DNA from: JBNKZU01 sp050301795
GTDB lineage: Bacteria > Pseudomonadota > Gammaproteobacteria > Thiohalomonadales > Thiohalomonadaceae
Reading direction: 5' to 3'
Length of the DNA stretch: 64,000 nucleotides
Assembly: GCA_050301795.1 (NCBI GenBank)
Contig: JBNKZU010000043.1
Location: 1-64,000, forward strand
The notes under the pieces were generated by a model. The model worked only from the letters and a program-made list of their open reading frames with translations, was not told the origin of the DNA and ran no database searches. Made by a program: the position numbers and the translations under genes. Shown one piece after another: positions 34,105-42,300 of the stretch; the stretch's first letter is position 1, and the number at the start of each line of letters is the position of its first letter.

Positions 34105-34858
34105 GCTATTCAATATCAAGCTTCAGAAAAAAGTACTGTTTGTATGGATACTGCTGCTGTCACCACTCTCTTTCGCCTACGATGCAACCGAAATACTTGA
34201 GAAGGCAGACCGCTTTCGATTGCCAATATCGACAGCAAAGGTCGTAACAGAGATCTCGCTGTATAAAAACGATAAGCTTGATAAAACAAGGCTATACCAT
34301 GTCTATATGAAACCAGGGCAACGCTCTTTAGTTCTCTTTAAATCATCGATAGAACTGGGACAGAAGGTGTTGATGCTTAAAGAGAAGTTCTGGTTGGTGA
34401 TGCCAAAGAGTCGAAGACCTATCCGTATTACACCAATGCAGAAACTCCTGGGTGAGGCATCAACGGGTGATATTGCCACGATGACATGGAGTGAGTACTA
34501 CAAGGGTGAGATTATTTCGGATTCGGATAATAATAACGGAACGGATGCAATCCATCTGTCACTACAGAGTCAGAGTAGTGCAGCGACCTATGCGCGAATT
34601 GAGCTTTGGGTTGATAAGAGCAATTTTGCACCGATTGCCGCAGACCTATATGTACAATCGGGAAAGCTCGCCAAACAGGCGATCTACAACATTGGCCTTC
34701 GTGATGGTCAGCACCAGGTTGTTGGTATGGTTTTACTTGATCAGATCCAGAAGAATCGAAAAACTGTTGTCAAAACACTCAGTGTTGAAGCAACGACAAT
34801 TCCCGGTAAATACTACAATCCACAGTTTCTTGCCAGAAATGCTGAACTCGATATCTGA
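34097..34858 (+). CDS. Outer-membrane lipoprotein-sorting-like (LolA-fold) periplasmic protein
   Basis: A 253-residue exported protein (signal anchor about 10-28, cut before YDAT). KVVTEISLYKNDKLDKTRLYHVYMKPGQRSLVLFKSS and KFWLVMPKSRRPIRITPMQKLLGEASTGDIATM match the outer-membrane lipoprotein-sorting family, related to LolA, which shields a lipid chain in a half barrel. It overlaps the permease by 8 bp and the next gene by 1 bp. It probably accepts the ABC transporter's cargo and hands it to an outer-membrane protein. The gene at 45120 is a distant counterpart. Confidence 0.85.
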   Translation: MYRLFNIKLQKKVLFVWILLLSPLSFAYDATEILEKADRFRLPISTAKVVTEISLYKNDKLDKTRLYHVYMKPGQRSLVLFKSSIELGQKVLMLKEKFWLVMPKSRRPIRITPMQKLLGEASTGDIATMTWSEYYKGEIISDSDNNNGTDAIHLSLQSQSSAATYARIELWVDKSNFAPIAADLYVQSGKLAKQAIYNIGLRDGQHQVVGMVLLDQIQKNRKTVVKTLSVEATTIPGKYYNPQFLARNAELDI

Positions 34859-36069
34859 TGCGTAAACTTCTCTTGATGCTACTGGTTGCAGGGTCATCCG
34901 TTGCAACAGCAGATGGTAATCTATCCTTTGAGATTACCCCCAGTGGTTATAGTCACGATTCTGATCGCTACTTCTCACTTGGGACTGCTCCGACATGGCA
35001 GAATCGTCTCGACGAGTCATTAAATCTGCAATGGCAGTATGAGGGGCTTTCACTACTGACCGGTGCCGAATTACAGCAACTACGAGATGAGGATGATACC
35101 GCAAAGGGTTATCTCTATGAGTTGTTCTATGATTTCTCGTTGGCATCGATTGATTTCTCTGTAGGCAAAAAACGGATCGGAATGGGTGTCGGTTATGCTT
35201 ATCGCCCACTCGATATGATTCAAAAAGAGCAGCGACAGGCCTTGAATGTGACTGATATCGACGGTGTACCACTCATCTCTGCCGCCAGATTTACTGAAAC
35301 CGGAATGGTTAGTCTCTTATATGTTAATCATCTTCAGGTGAATGAAGAATTAACCTCAAGCGGAGATGAAGAGTGGGCGGTTAGAGGCTATAACCTCATC
35401 AACGATCTCGATCTACAATGGCTATTGCATCACGATAGTCAACGAAAAACCTCTGGCGCAGTTGGGTTCTCCTGGGTTAGTGGTGAAGCTTTTGAGCTGC
35501 ATGGTTCCATCCGAATACAGGGGGAGTATCAAGCAGAGCCAGCATACCTGTATAACCCGATATCGATGACGTTTGATGCAAGTCCAAATATTGAACAGCA
35601 TGGTGTCGTTGCCCTATTGGGGATGACATGGACATCGAGAAACGGTCTCTCGGTAATCGTCGAATATTGGCAGGATTCAATGGCTCCGGACAAGTCGTTT
35701 TGGGAGGGCGTGATTTCAGATTTAAGCTATGTAAGAAGCGGTGGTGCAGTGACAATTCAGAATGCGAAACAGCTTTCGACACTTGCTAATCGTATTGAAT
35801 ATGGCTTTGATCAAAGTAATCTTGTACAAAAGAGTCTCTTTGTTCGCTGTGCCTATGATGGTGATTGGGCTGATCCCTCCATTGATGTCACACTCTACCC
35901 GGACGATATGGGATACACATTAACACTCAGAGCAGAGCGTGAATTCTATCAAAGCCAGAATATTGAATTTGGAATGCGAGTGCTAGGTGGTGGCAGAGAC
36001 TCATTAATGGGAAATATCGGCGAGGATCAACAGGCGTATATTACATGGGAGTACACGATTGGAATTTAA
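34858..36069 (+). CDS. Outer-membrane beta-barrel protein
   Basis: A 403-residue protein with signal peptide (MRKLLLMLLVAGSSVATA). The mature part alternates in beta-barrel fashion. IDFSVGKKRIGMGVGYAYRPLDMIQKE matches the pattern of a DUF1302-like family, where KIGRQIVVWGKSDSLRVTD is found in the gene at 43722. It overlaps the previous gene by 1 bp, and the kinase gene starts inside its end by 11 bp. The role as outer-membrane acceptor or partner is inferred. Confidence 0.78.
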   Translation: MRKLLLMLLVAGSSVATADGNLSFEITPSGYSHDSDRYFSLGTAPTWQNRLDESLNLQWQYEGLSLLTGAELQQLRDEDDTAKGYLYELFYDFSLASIDFSVGKKRIGMGVGYAYRPLDMIQKEQRQALNVTDIDGVPLISAARFTETGMVSLLYVNHLQVNEELTSSGDEEWAVRGYNLINDLDLQWLLHHDSQRKTSGAVGFSWVSGEAFELHGSIRIQGEYQAEPAYLYNPISMTFDASPNIEQHGVVALLGMTWTSRNGLSVIVEYWQDSMAPDKSFWEGVISDLSYVRSGGAVTIQNAKQLSTLANRIEYGFDQSNLVQKSLFVRCAYDGDWADPSIDVTLYPDDMGYTLTLRAEREFYQSQNIEFGMRVLGGGRDSLMGNIGEDQQAYITWEYTIGI

Positions 36070-37105
36070 TTTTAACGAAAGATTAAATGCACTCTCTGTG
36101 CAGTTGCTTAGTGTCTTTGTGATCTGCACATTTATTGGCCTTTTTTTAAGTGCGATTACCTATGGCAGCGAGGAGGATAATCTCTTTATCAATCTTGGAG
36201 TTTCGTACTGTATCGGCTATAGCTCATGGTTATTTGAATCGATTCTGGACAGGACACAATGGATTCAATCATTTCTGCTTCGAATCATTATGGCAATCGT
36301 TTTAGGCTCTGTTATCGGCGGCTATCTTGGAAATGTCATCTTTTTAAGTGACATGGAAAACCACATTGATATGGAAGGGCAATATATCCGTATCATCATT
36401 CTTGGCCTGTTCTTCTCTGGGTTTGCTTTTTATATCATTTACAGTCAGATCTCGCTTTATCAGCGCAGGGAGCAGCTTGCTGATGAACGTCGCAAGATTG
36501 CAGAGCAGGAACAACTTCTTGCACAAAGTCGGCTTGTTAATCTGCAAGCGCAGATCGAGCCACACTTTTTATTTAATACGATGGCAAATATTCATAGTCG
36601 TATTGAGAGCAGCCCCAATGATGCAAAGGTTATGCTTGAACACCTTACCCAGTTACTCAGGGCAAGAATCAACAATGACCAGCAGTTTAGTCATGTTGCT
36701 GAAGAGGTGTCTGTTATTGAACACTATCTTGCAATTCAATCCCTACGCCTTGGCGAGCGGTTGAGTTATCAAATTACAGTCGCACAAGGGGTAGAAAAGA
36801 GCGAGATCCCGCCACTTATTATTCAACCCCTTGTTGAAAACGCAATTACACACGGTATCGAACAATCGGTTAAAGGCGGACGGGTTTCAATAGTGATCAG
36901 TAGCGATGCGGATCAGCTCATCATTACCGTGAGTGATAATGGGGTAGGGATTGGCAATAGCGAACGACAGGGTGCAGGTATTGCACTAAATAACATACGT
37001 CAGCGCTTACATGCTCTCTACGGGAATAACGCAATGCTTACGTTAACCGACAATAATGCCGGAGAGACAGAAGCAAAGATCTCAATACCGATGGAGTCTA
37101 TCTAA
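36059..37105 (+). CDS. LytS/YehU-type sensor histidine kinase
   Basis: A 348-residue kinase with about four membrane helices (15-33, 45-62, 72-97, 110-130), a coiled coil (135-160), then the His_kinase motif AQIEPHFLFNTMANIHSR (His169) and a GHKL ATPase (PLVENAITHGIEQ, VSDNGVGIG). It starts with TTG at 36059, overlapping the barrel gene by 11 bp. GGGAG at 36047-36051 is spaced 7 nt, and no later start precedes the first helix. Its partner is the LytTR regulator 2 bp downstream. The ligand is unknown; the operon suggests envelope stress. Confidence 0.9.
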   Translation: MEFNFNERLNALSVQLLSVFVICTFIGLFLSAITYGSEEDNLFINLGVSYCIGYSSWLFESILDRTQWIQSFLLRIIMAIVLGSVIGGYLGNVIFLSDMENHIDMEGQYIRIIILGLFFSGFAFYIIYSQISLYQRREQLADERRKIAEQEQLLAQSRLVNLQAQIEPHFLFNTMANIHSRIESSPNDAKVMLEHLTQLLRARINNDQQFSHVAEEVSVIEHYLAIQSLRLGERLSYQITVAQGVEKSEIPPLIIQPLVENAITHGIEQSVKGGRVSIVISSDADQLIITVSDNGVGIGNSERQGAGIALNNIRQRLHALYGNNAMLTLTDNNAGETEAKISIPMESI

Positions 37106-37107
37106 TC

Positions 37108-37857
37108 ATGCGGGCAGTTGTGGTTGATGACGAGCCTGAATTGAGGCAACAACTCGTAAAGATGCTTTCAAAGTTCTGGAGCGATCTGGATGTGGTCGCA
37201 GAGGTCGGTGATGGTCTTTCTGCGATAGAGGTGATCGAACAGCAGCGGCCTGATATCGCATTTCTTGATATCCAGATGCCTGGAAAGAGTGGCCTAGAGG
37301 TCGCAAAAGCGGTTGCAGGCAAGACCAGAGTGGTATTTGTAACTGCCTATAATCAATATGCAGTTGATGCGTTTGAACGAGAGGCGGTTGATTATCTTCT
37401 TAAACCGGTTTCTGAGCAGCGGTTAGTACAGGCGATAGAACGAATCAAGCGGTCATTACAAAATCCGGTGCTGGATATCCAGACACAGTTACAATCATTG
37501 GCAGCAGAACTTGCTAAACAGCAGGCGTTAACATCTTTAAAATGGATTCGAGCATCAAAAGGTGAAGTGACACACTTAATCCATATCGAGGATGTGCTCT
37601 TTTTTCATGCCGAGGATAAATACACCACAGTGGTTACTCAGGAGGGTGAGTTCTTAATCCGAAAGCCGATCAAGGAGCTTGAAGATGAGTTGAGACCGGA
37701 GCACTTCTGGCGTATTCATCGAAGTACGATTGTGAATGTTTCAAAGATTGCCAGTAGCCATCGTGAAATCAGTGGCGGCTTTATCCTGAAGATCGTCAAC
37801 AGCCCTCATAAACTTAAGGTCAGTCGTAACTACGCCTATCTCTTTAAGCAGATGTGA
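37108..37857 (+). CDS. LytTR-family response regulator
   Basis: A 249-residue regulator: receiver with Asp54 in AFLDIQMPGKSG and Lys in YLLKPVS, a linker, then a LytTR DNA-binding domain (about 145-249) with IHIEDVLFFHAEDKYTTVVT and WRIHRSTIVNVSKI. It is cognate to the LytS-type kinase just upstream. The unit ends at a terminator. LytTR proteins bind direct repeats about 21 bp apart; none was searched for here. Confidence 0.93.
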   Translation: MRAVVVDDEPELRQQLVKMLSKFWSDLDVVAEVGDGLSAIEVIEQQRPDIAFLDIQMPGKSGLEVAKAVAGKTRVVFVTAYNQYAVDAFEREAVDYLLKPVSEQRLVQAIERIKRSLQNPVLDIQTQLQSLAAELAKQQALTSLKWIRASKGEVTHLIHIEDVLFFHAEDKYTTVVTQEGEFLIRKPIKELEDELRPEHFWRIHRSTIVNVSKIASSHREISGGFILKIVNSPHKLKVSRNYAYLFKQM

Positions 37858-37863
37858 GGCATA

Positions 37864-37891
37864 AAAAAAACCACCTTTCGGTGGTTTTTTT
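37864..37891. terminator. Intrinsic terminator (both strands)
   Basis: AAAAAACCACC-TTTC-GGTGGTTTTTTT: A- and T-flanked 7-bp stem between the convergent LytTR gene and the next gene. Confidence 0.92.
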
Positions 37892-37904
37892 ATTTGAACC
37901 TGGA

Positions 37905-38480
37905 TTAGAGGTTATCGATCCCAATCATCTTGGATTTGTTTTTCTCACTCTCTTCCTTGGCTTGATGTTTGAGTTTGATGTCTGAGTAGATGATGACCAA
38001 CTCTTTATTGTGACAGGTGAGATCGATCTGCTTCCCGTTTTGAATGAAGATAAGCTGTCCATATTTCTCTTCATTCCATTCAGTTTTTCCAAGCAGACCA
38101 CCAAGTACCGGATCTGTAATCTTTTTAGTCAGGTCGGTGATCTTTCCGAAGAGGTTTTTATTCTCATCGTTCATGTATTTATTCTTCAGGCTCATCTTTA
38201 GTCGATAGTGCATGTTGATGCACTCGTCATAGGAGCGATAGACACCTGATGCACCGATTTCGCTGATTTCGCTAGTCGAAGGCAATACTTTCACATAGTA
38301 GTCGGTAAATGCGTTGACCTCTTTGGGCGGAGAAAGATAGTTGCGTCCTTCGGCGTCGGCCTGTTTGCTGGTTACAGATATCTTCTGTCCTAGATTGAAA
38401 CCGAAGGCTCCTGAAATATCGGCAGCAAACGAGGTCGCTGGTACCGATAAGATCCCCATCAAAATGAAGACAAACCTCAT
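37905..38480 (-). CDS. Exported protein of unknown function
   Basis: A 191-residue protein with signal peptide (MRFVFILMGILSVPATSFA). ADISGAFGFNLGQKISVTS at the mature start is like a calcium- or ligand-binding periplasmic fold. Two Cys (in DECINMHYRL and LTCHNKELVI) could form a disulfide. The C-terminus is Lys/Glu-rich. AGAGG precedes the ATG. A degenerate palindrome (site D) lies about 120 bp upstream. No family recognised. Confidence 0.72.
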   Translation of the reverse strand: MRFVFILMGILSVPATSFAADISGAFGFNLGQKISVTSKQADAEGRNYLSPPKEVNAFTDYYVKVLPSTSEISEIGASGVYRSYDECINMHYRLKMSLKNKYMNDENKNLFGKITDLTKKITDPVLGGLLGKTEWNEEKYGQLIFIQNGKQIDLTCHNKELVIIYSDIKLKHQAKEESEKNKSKMIGIDNL

Positions 38481-38603
38481 GCTTTAACCTCTATCTTGTT
38501 GTTTTGTTTGTACTGACTTAAAACAGTTTTATGTTTATGAAGATAGTACATGACGATATGGTGTCTCGCCACCCTTAAAAGCCAGTTAATCAAGATCTTC
38601 CCT

Positions 38604-38617
38604 CCCCAAAATAGGGC
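38604..38617. promoter_or_regulatory. Degenerate operator-like palindrome (site D)
   Basis: CCCCA-AAAT-AGGGC: the same arm and spacer lengths as sites A-C with two mismatches, upstream of the exported protein gene at 38480. The rest of the interval 38481-38751 shows no gene. Confidence 0.3.
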
Positions 38618-38751
38618 ATTTCATCACACTAACTAGAATTATAGCGGTGTTCACCATCAATGCATTACCGGTAAGCAACGGTTGTTGTTCAGAATCAGGT
38701 GTGTTTTTAGTCGATTTGGTTGGCTTGATACCGAGGATTCAAGGTGAGTGA

Positions 38752-39921
38752 TTACTTACGTGCTACCGTCTGTTGAGAGGGTTCATTAACGATACGTATC
38801 GTCGTGATTTCTGGAGGAGCCAGAAAGCGAAACGGAGGCCCCCATGTTCCCGTACCACGGTTGACGTAGATACTCGCACCACTATCTAACGAATAGTGAC
38901 CATATAGATATGGAAATACGATCTTCACCAACGCCGTGAATGGAAAGACCTGTCCAGCATGAGTATGCCCTGAGAGTTGCAAATCAAACTCATGAGACGA
39001 CGCTTCTTCAACATGCGGTTGGTGCTTGAGTAGTATGGTGTATTTGTTGGTATCTACGGTATTGAGTAGTGAGATCTCATCATGCTCTCTTTTTAGGTTA
39101 AAACGCTGATGTGTTTTATCCACCACACCGACAAGGTTTAGGGCATCTGCAATCGTTGCGGTTTGATCGTAAAGCAGCGTAAACCCGGATTTTTTAATAA
39201 ATTCAATGCTTTGCTGGATGCCGTAATAGTACTCATGGTTACCAACGATGGCATATTTACCCAAAGGAGCATTAATAGAAGAGAGGATGGTTTGGATCTC
39301 AGTGGGGTTATTGATCCCTCGATCCAGCAGGTCTCCGGTCGAGATGAGAATGTCAGGCTTGATGGTGTTGATGATCTGTTTGATTTGCTCGGCCTTCTTA
39401 ACCCCGGTCATTGAACTGAAGTGCACATCAGAGATCTGAGCAATAGTGAATTGGTGAATATGTGCTGGAAGCTTATTCGTTGTAAATCTCACCTCATTGA
39501 CTCCGATGCTCTCTGCCTCAAAACGGCCGTAGAAGAGGGTGATCGCACTGAGTGTCATCGTAAAAATCAAAAGATATCTTGCTGTATGCGGGTGAGGGGC
39601 TATCCCTGTTTTTTCAGTGAGATACAGAACGATATCGGCGGTTCCGTGGATGACCAGAAACAGGAACAGAAAGGCCAGCCAGCTATAGCCGGTAAAGCCG
39701 AAAATTAGTCCAAGCTGCTGAAATCCGGTTTTGGTGAAGATGGCCGCTGCTATTGGCGCGAGTAATAACAAAACCACAACCAGGCGCAGAAGCAGTGATG
39801 GGAGCGTGCCGAGTGAGGTTAATACATTTTGATGCTTTTTGATGAGGTAGTAGTTCATCAGGCTGTAGACTGAGATCGCTACCACAAAAAAGAGCAGGAA
39901 TGAGAGGGTTTCGGGCTTCAT
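38752..39921 (-). CDS. Membrane-anchored metallophosphoesterase (YaeI-like)
   Basis: A 389-residue protein with about four N-terminal helices (5-25, 40-65, 75-100, 110-130). A calcineurin-like domain follows: AQISDVHFSS, ISTGDLLDRG, IVGNHEYYYG, LLKHQPHV and LSGHTHAGQVFPF supply the dinuclear metal ligands. YaeI relatives hydrolyse phosphoesters of lipids or other substrates. The first ATG is 39921; the longer frame begins with TTG at 39966, which would overlap argE. Probably an inner-membrane protein with the catalytic domain on one face; orientation unknown. Confidence 0.86.
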   Translation of the reverse strand: MKPETLSFLLFFVVAISVYSLMNYYLIKKHQNVLTSLGTLPSLLLRLVVVLLLLAPIAAAIFTKTGFQQLGLIFGFTGYSWLAFLFLFLVIHGTADIVLYLTEKTGIAPHPHTARYLLIFTMTLSAITLFYGRFEAESIGVNEVRFTTNKLPAHIHQFTIAQISDVHFSSMTGVKKAEQIKQIINTIKPDILISTGDLLDRGINNPTEIQTILSSINAPLGKYAIVGNHEYYYGIQQSIEFIKKSGFTLLYDQTATIADALNLVGVVDKTHQRFNLKREHDEISLLNTVDTNKYTILLKHQPHVEEASSHEFDLQLSGHTHAGQVFPFTALVKIVFPYLYGHYSLDSGASIYVNRGTGTWGPPFRFLAPPEITTIRIVNEPSQQTVARK

Positions 39922-39952
39922 CTGATTCAATATTGTGTTTTGATGATCGAAT

Positions 39953-41119
39953 TCAACACTTATCAATGCAGAAGTGATGGATCATTTGACTAAAGAGTCT
40001 ATTTGCCAATGTGATCTGCTCCATACTGACATATTCGTTAGGTTGATGTGCCTGTTGAATGCTTCCTGGTCCCATAATGATGCTCTCTTTTCCCATCTGA
40101 TTAAAGAAAGGGCCTTCGGTACTATAGGCGACGGTCGAGGCTTTATAACCACTGAATTTTTCAGCGCTTTGGACGATATCCGATTGAAGGCTGGTGTGGA
40201 GTGGTGGCGCCCCATCAAACAGGATTTGATGCTCAAATTGCAATTTGCTGCCAGTTAATGCGGTCGTCACACGCTCTTTGAGCATGTTACGCAACTCTTC
40301 AATGCTCATTCCAGGTAGGGGACGCAGATCGATTTGTAGTTCACACTCTCCACAGATGCGATTCGGGCTATCGCCGCCTTTGATATGTCCGAAATTGAGG
40401 GTGGGATAGGGAACCTCAAATTCATGGTTGGCATACTCTTGCTGTAGCTCCTTACGCCACTTCATCAATGCCGAAATCACCTCGACCATTCCTTCCATGG
40501 CGTTAACACCGTGACGAGGGTCGCTAGAGTGTCCGGCTTTGCCAATTAAGCGAATACCATCCATCATCATTCCTTTGTGAGCATGAATCGGGTGTAGTTC
40601 GGTTGCCTCGCCAATAATGACATGCTTGCCTGGAATAATGATCTGATCCAAGAGTGCCTTGGCACCGCTCATGGTGCTCTCTTCATCTGCGGTGGCTACG
40701 ACAGTTAACGGGTGTTTGAACTGATTGGCATCAAATTGTCGTATGGCTTCAATGACAACAGCAAAAAATCCCTTCATGTCGGTCGTTCCAAGACCGTAAA
40801 AGCGATTATCGCGTTGTTCTAACTTAAAAGGGTCGCTCTGCCAGCGATCTGGATTGCACGGAACAGTGTCAGTATGGCCAGAAAGTATCAGCCCATCGTT
40901 AGACTCCTGATTGCCAAGTGTTGCAATCAGATTGGCTTTCTCAGGATGGTGAGCCAAATGCTGGATATGGATGGAAAAGCCCAACTGCTCCAACCACTCG
41001 GCAAGTAGATGAATCACATCAATATTTCCACTATCGTAAGCATCGCTTACGCTGCTTATTGAAGGCGTCGCAATCAGCTGGCTCATTAGCTGTTGTTGTG
41101 AAAGATTGATGTGTTTCAT
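39953..41119 (-). CDS. argE: Acetylornithine deacetylase
   Basis: A 388-residue M20-type peptidase-fold enzyme. LSGHTDTVPCNPDRW (metal His and Asp), YGLGTTDMKGFFAVV, ADEESTMSGAK (catalytic Glu-Glu) and a His near the C-terminus (QQAHQPNEYV) are all present. It removes acetate from N-acetylornithine in arginine synthesis. The dimerisation domain (about 180-290) is normal. It is convergent with no partner; the phosphoesterase follows on the same strand. Desuccinylase DapE is the main alternative, but the overall pattern fits ArgE. Confidence 0.88.
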   Translation of the reverse strand: MKHINLSQQQLMSQLIATPSISSVSDAYDSGNIDVIHLLAEWLEQLGFSIHIQHLAHHPEKANLIATLGNQESNDGLILSGHTDTVPCNPDRWQSDPFKLEQRDNRFYGLGTTDMKGFFAVVIEAIRQFDANQFKHPLTVVATADEESTMSGAKALLDQIIIPGKHVIIGEATELHPIHAHKGMMMDGIRLIGKAGHSSDPRHGVNAMEGMVEVISALMKWRKELQQEYANHEFEVPYPTLNFGHIKGGDSPNRICGECELQIDLRPLPGMSIEELRNMLKERVTTALTGSKLQFEHQILFDGAPPLHTSLQSDIVQSAEKFSGYKASTVAYSTEGPFFNQMGKESIIMGPGSIQQAHQPNEYVSMEQITLANRLFSQMIHHFCIDKC

Positions 41120-41246
41120 TTCATATCGTTGGTGATTAAGGGTTGGTGATTTTAACAGAATATTAAGTCGTATATGGCAAAATGAAACTGCTATACTTAA
41201 AGGGCTATTTCTTGAATGTGTGCAAATCTATCTTAGGGGGTGTGTG

Positions 41247-42074
41247 GTGGCTGAGAAGAAACAAAAATTAAAGAGACCAGCGAAGCCTAATAAGATCTCG
41301 AAGAAGGAGTATGAGAAAGAGTTGTTTCGATTACAGCTTGAACTCGTCAAACTTCAAGAGTGGGTAAAACAGGAAGGCTTGAAGGTTGTGGCCATCTTTG
41401 AAGGACGTGATGCCGCCGGAAAGGGTGGTGTCATTAAACGAATCACCCAACACCTGAATCCACGTATTGCCCGGGTTGTGGCGCTGCCGGCACCAACAGA
41501 GCGTGAACAAACACAGTGGTATTTTCAACGCTATGTCCCCCATCTTCCTGCTGCTGGAGAGATCGTACTTTTTGACCGTAGCTGGTACAACCGGGCAGGT
41601 GTTGAAAAGGTAATGGGGTTCTGCACTGAAGAGGAGTATCAGGAGTTTCTGCGCTCATGCCCAGAGTTTGAACGGATGCTGGTTCGTTCTGGAATCGTTT
41701 TAATCAAGTACTGGTTCTCGGTATCGGATGAGGAGCAGGAGCATCGATTCCAGAGTCGATTAGAAGAGCCTCACAAGCGCTGGAAGTTGAGTCCGATGGA
41801 TCTGGAGTCACGGACACGTTGGGTAGAGTACTCAAAAGCAAAAGACAACATGTTTGCGCATACTGATATTAAACAGGCGCCATGGTATGTGGTTCATTCA
41901 GACATTAAAAAACATGCCAGGTTAAATTGTATCTCCCATTTTTTAAGCATGATCCCTTATAAAGACCTGACACCAGAACCGATAGAATTGCCTGTTCGTC
42001 AGGATAGTGTCGGGTATGTTCGTCCCCCATTGACCGATCAAACCTTTATTCCGGAAATCTATCCTAAAAAGTGA
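41247..42074 (+). CDS. ppk2: Polyphosphate kinase 2
   Basis: A 275-residue PPK2. Walker A GRDAAGKGG (about 53-61), the lid/Walker B FDRSWYNRAGVE (109-120) and PHKRWKLSPMDLESRTRW are hallmarks. It transfers phosphate between polyphosphate and nucleotides. It starts with GTG 41247, with AGGGGG at 41235-41240; an earlier in-frame GTG at 41220 lacks such a site. It stands alone, with about 225 bp to the next gene. Confidence 0.92.
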   Translation: MAEKKQKLKRPAKPNKISKKEYEKELFRLQLELVKLQEWVKQEGLKVVAIFEGRDAAGKGGVIKRITQHLNPRIARVVALPAPTEREQTQWYFQRYVPHLPAAGEIVLFDRSWYNRAGVEKVMGFCTEEEYQEFLRSCPEFERMLVRSGIVLIKYWFSVSDEEQEHRFQSRLEEPHKRWKLSPMDLESRTRWVEYSKAKDNMFAHTDIKQAPWYVVHSDIKKHARLNCISHFLSMIPYKDLTPEPIELPVRQDSVGYVRPPLTDQTFIPEIYPKK

Positions 42075-42300
42075 GTGACAAGAGCAGTATGAAATTGATG
42101 ATTCATTCTGTGATGATTGAATGCAAAGAAATGGGTATATGCTACCGATTAAGCGGTGCATGGTATGATTTAATATAAACAGTGAGCAATGACGCATTTG
42201 GGGTCAGTTATGTACTCCTGATGGATAATAGCGATTATATTGCAAGTAATGATGAGGGTTGTTCTCCGTTTGGATGATTTGATTGCAGACAATTAATACT

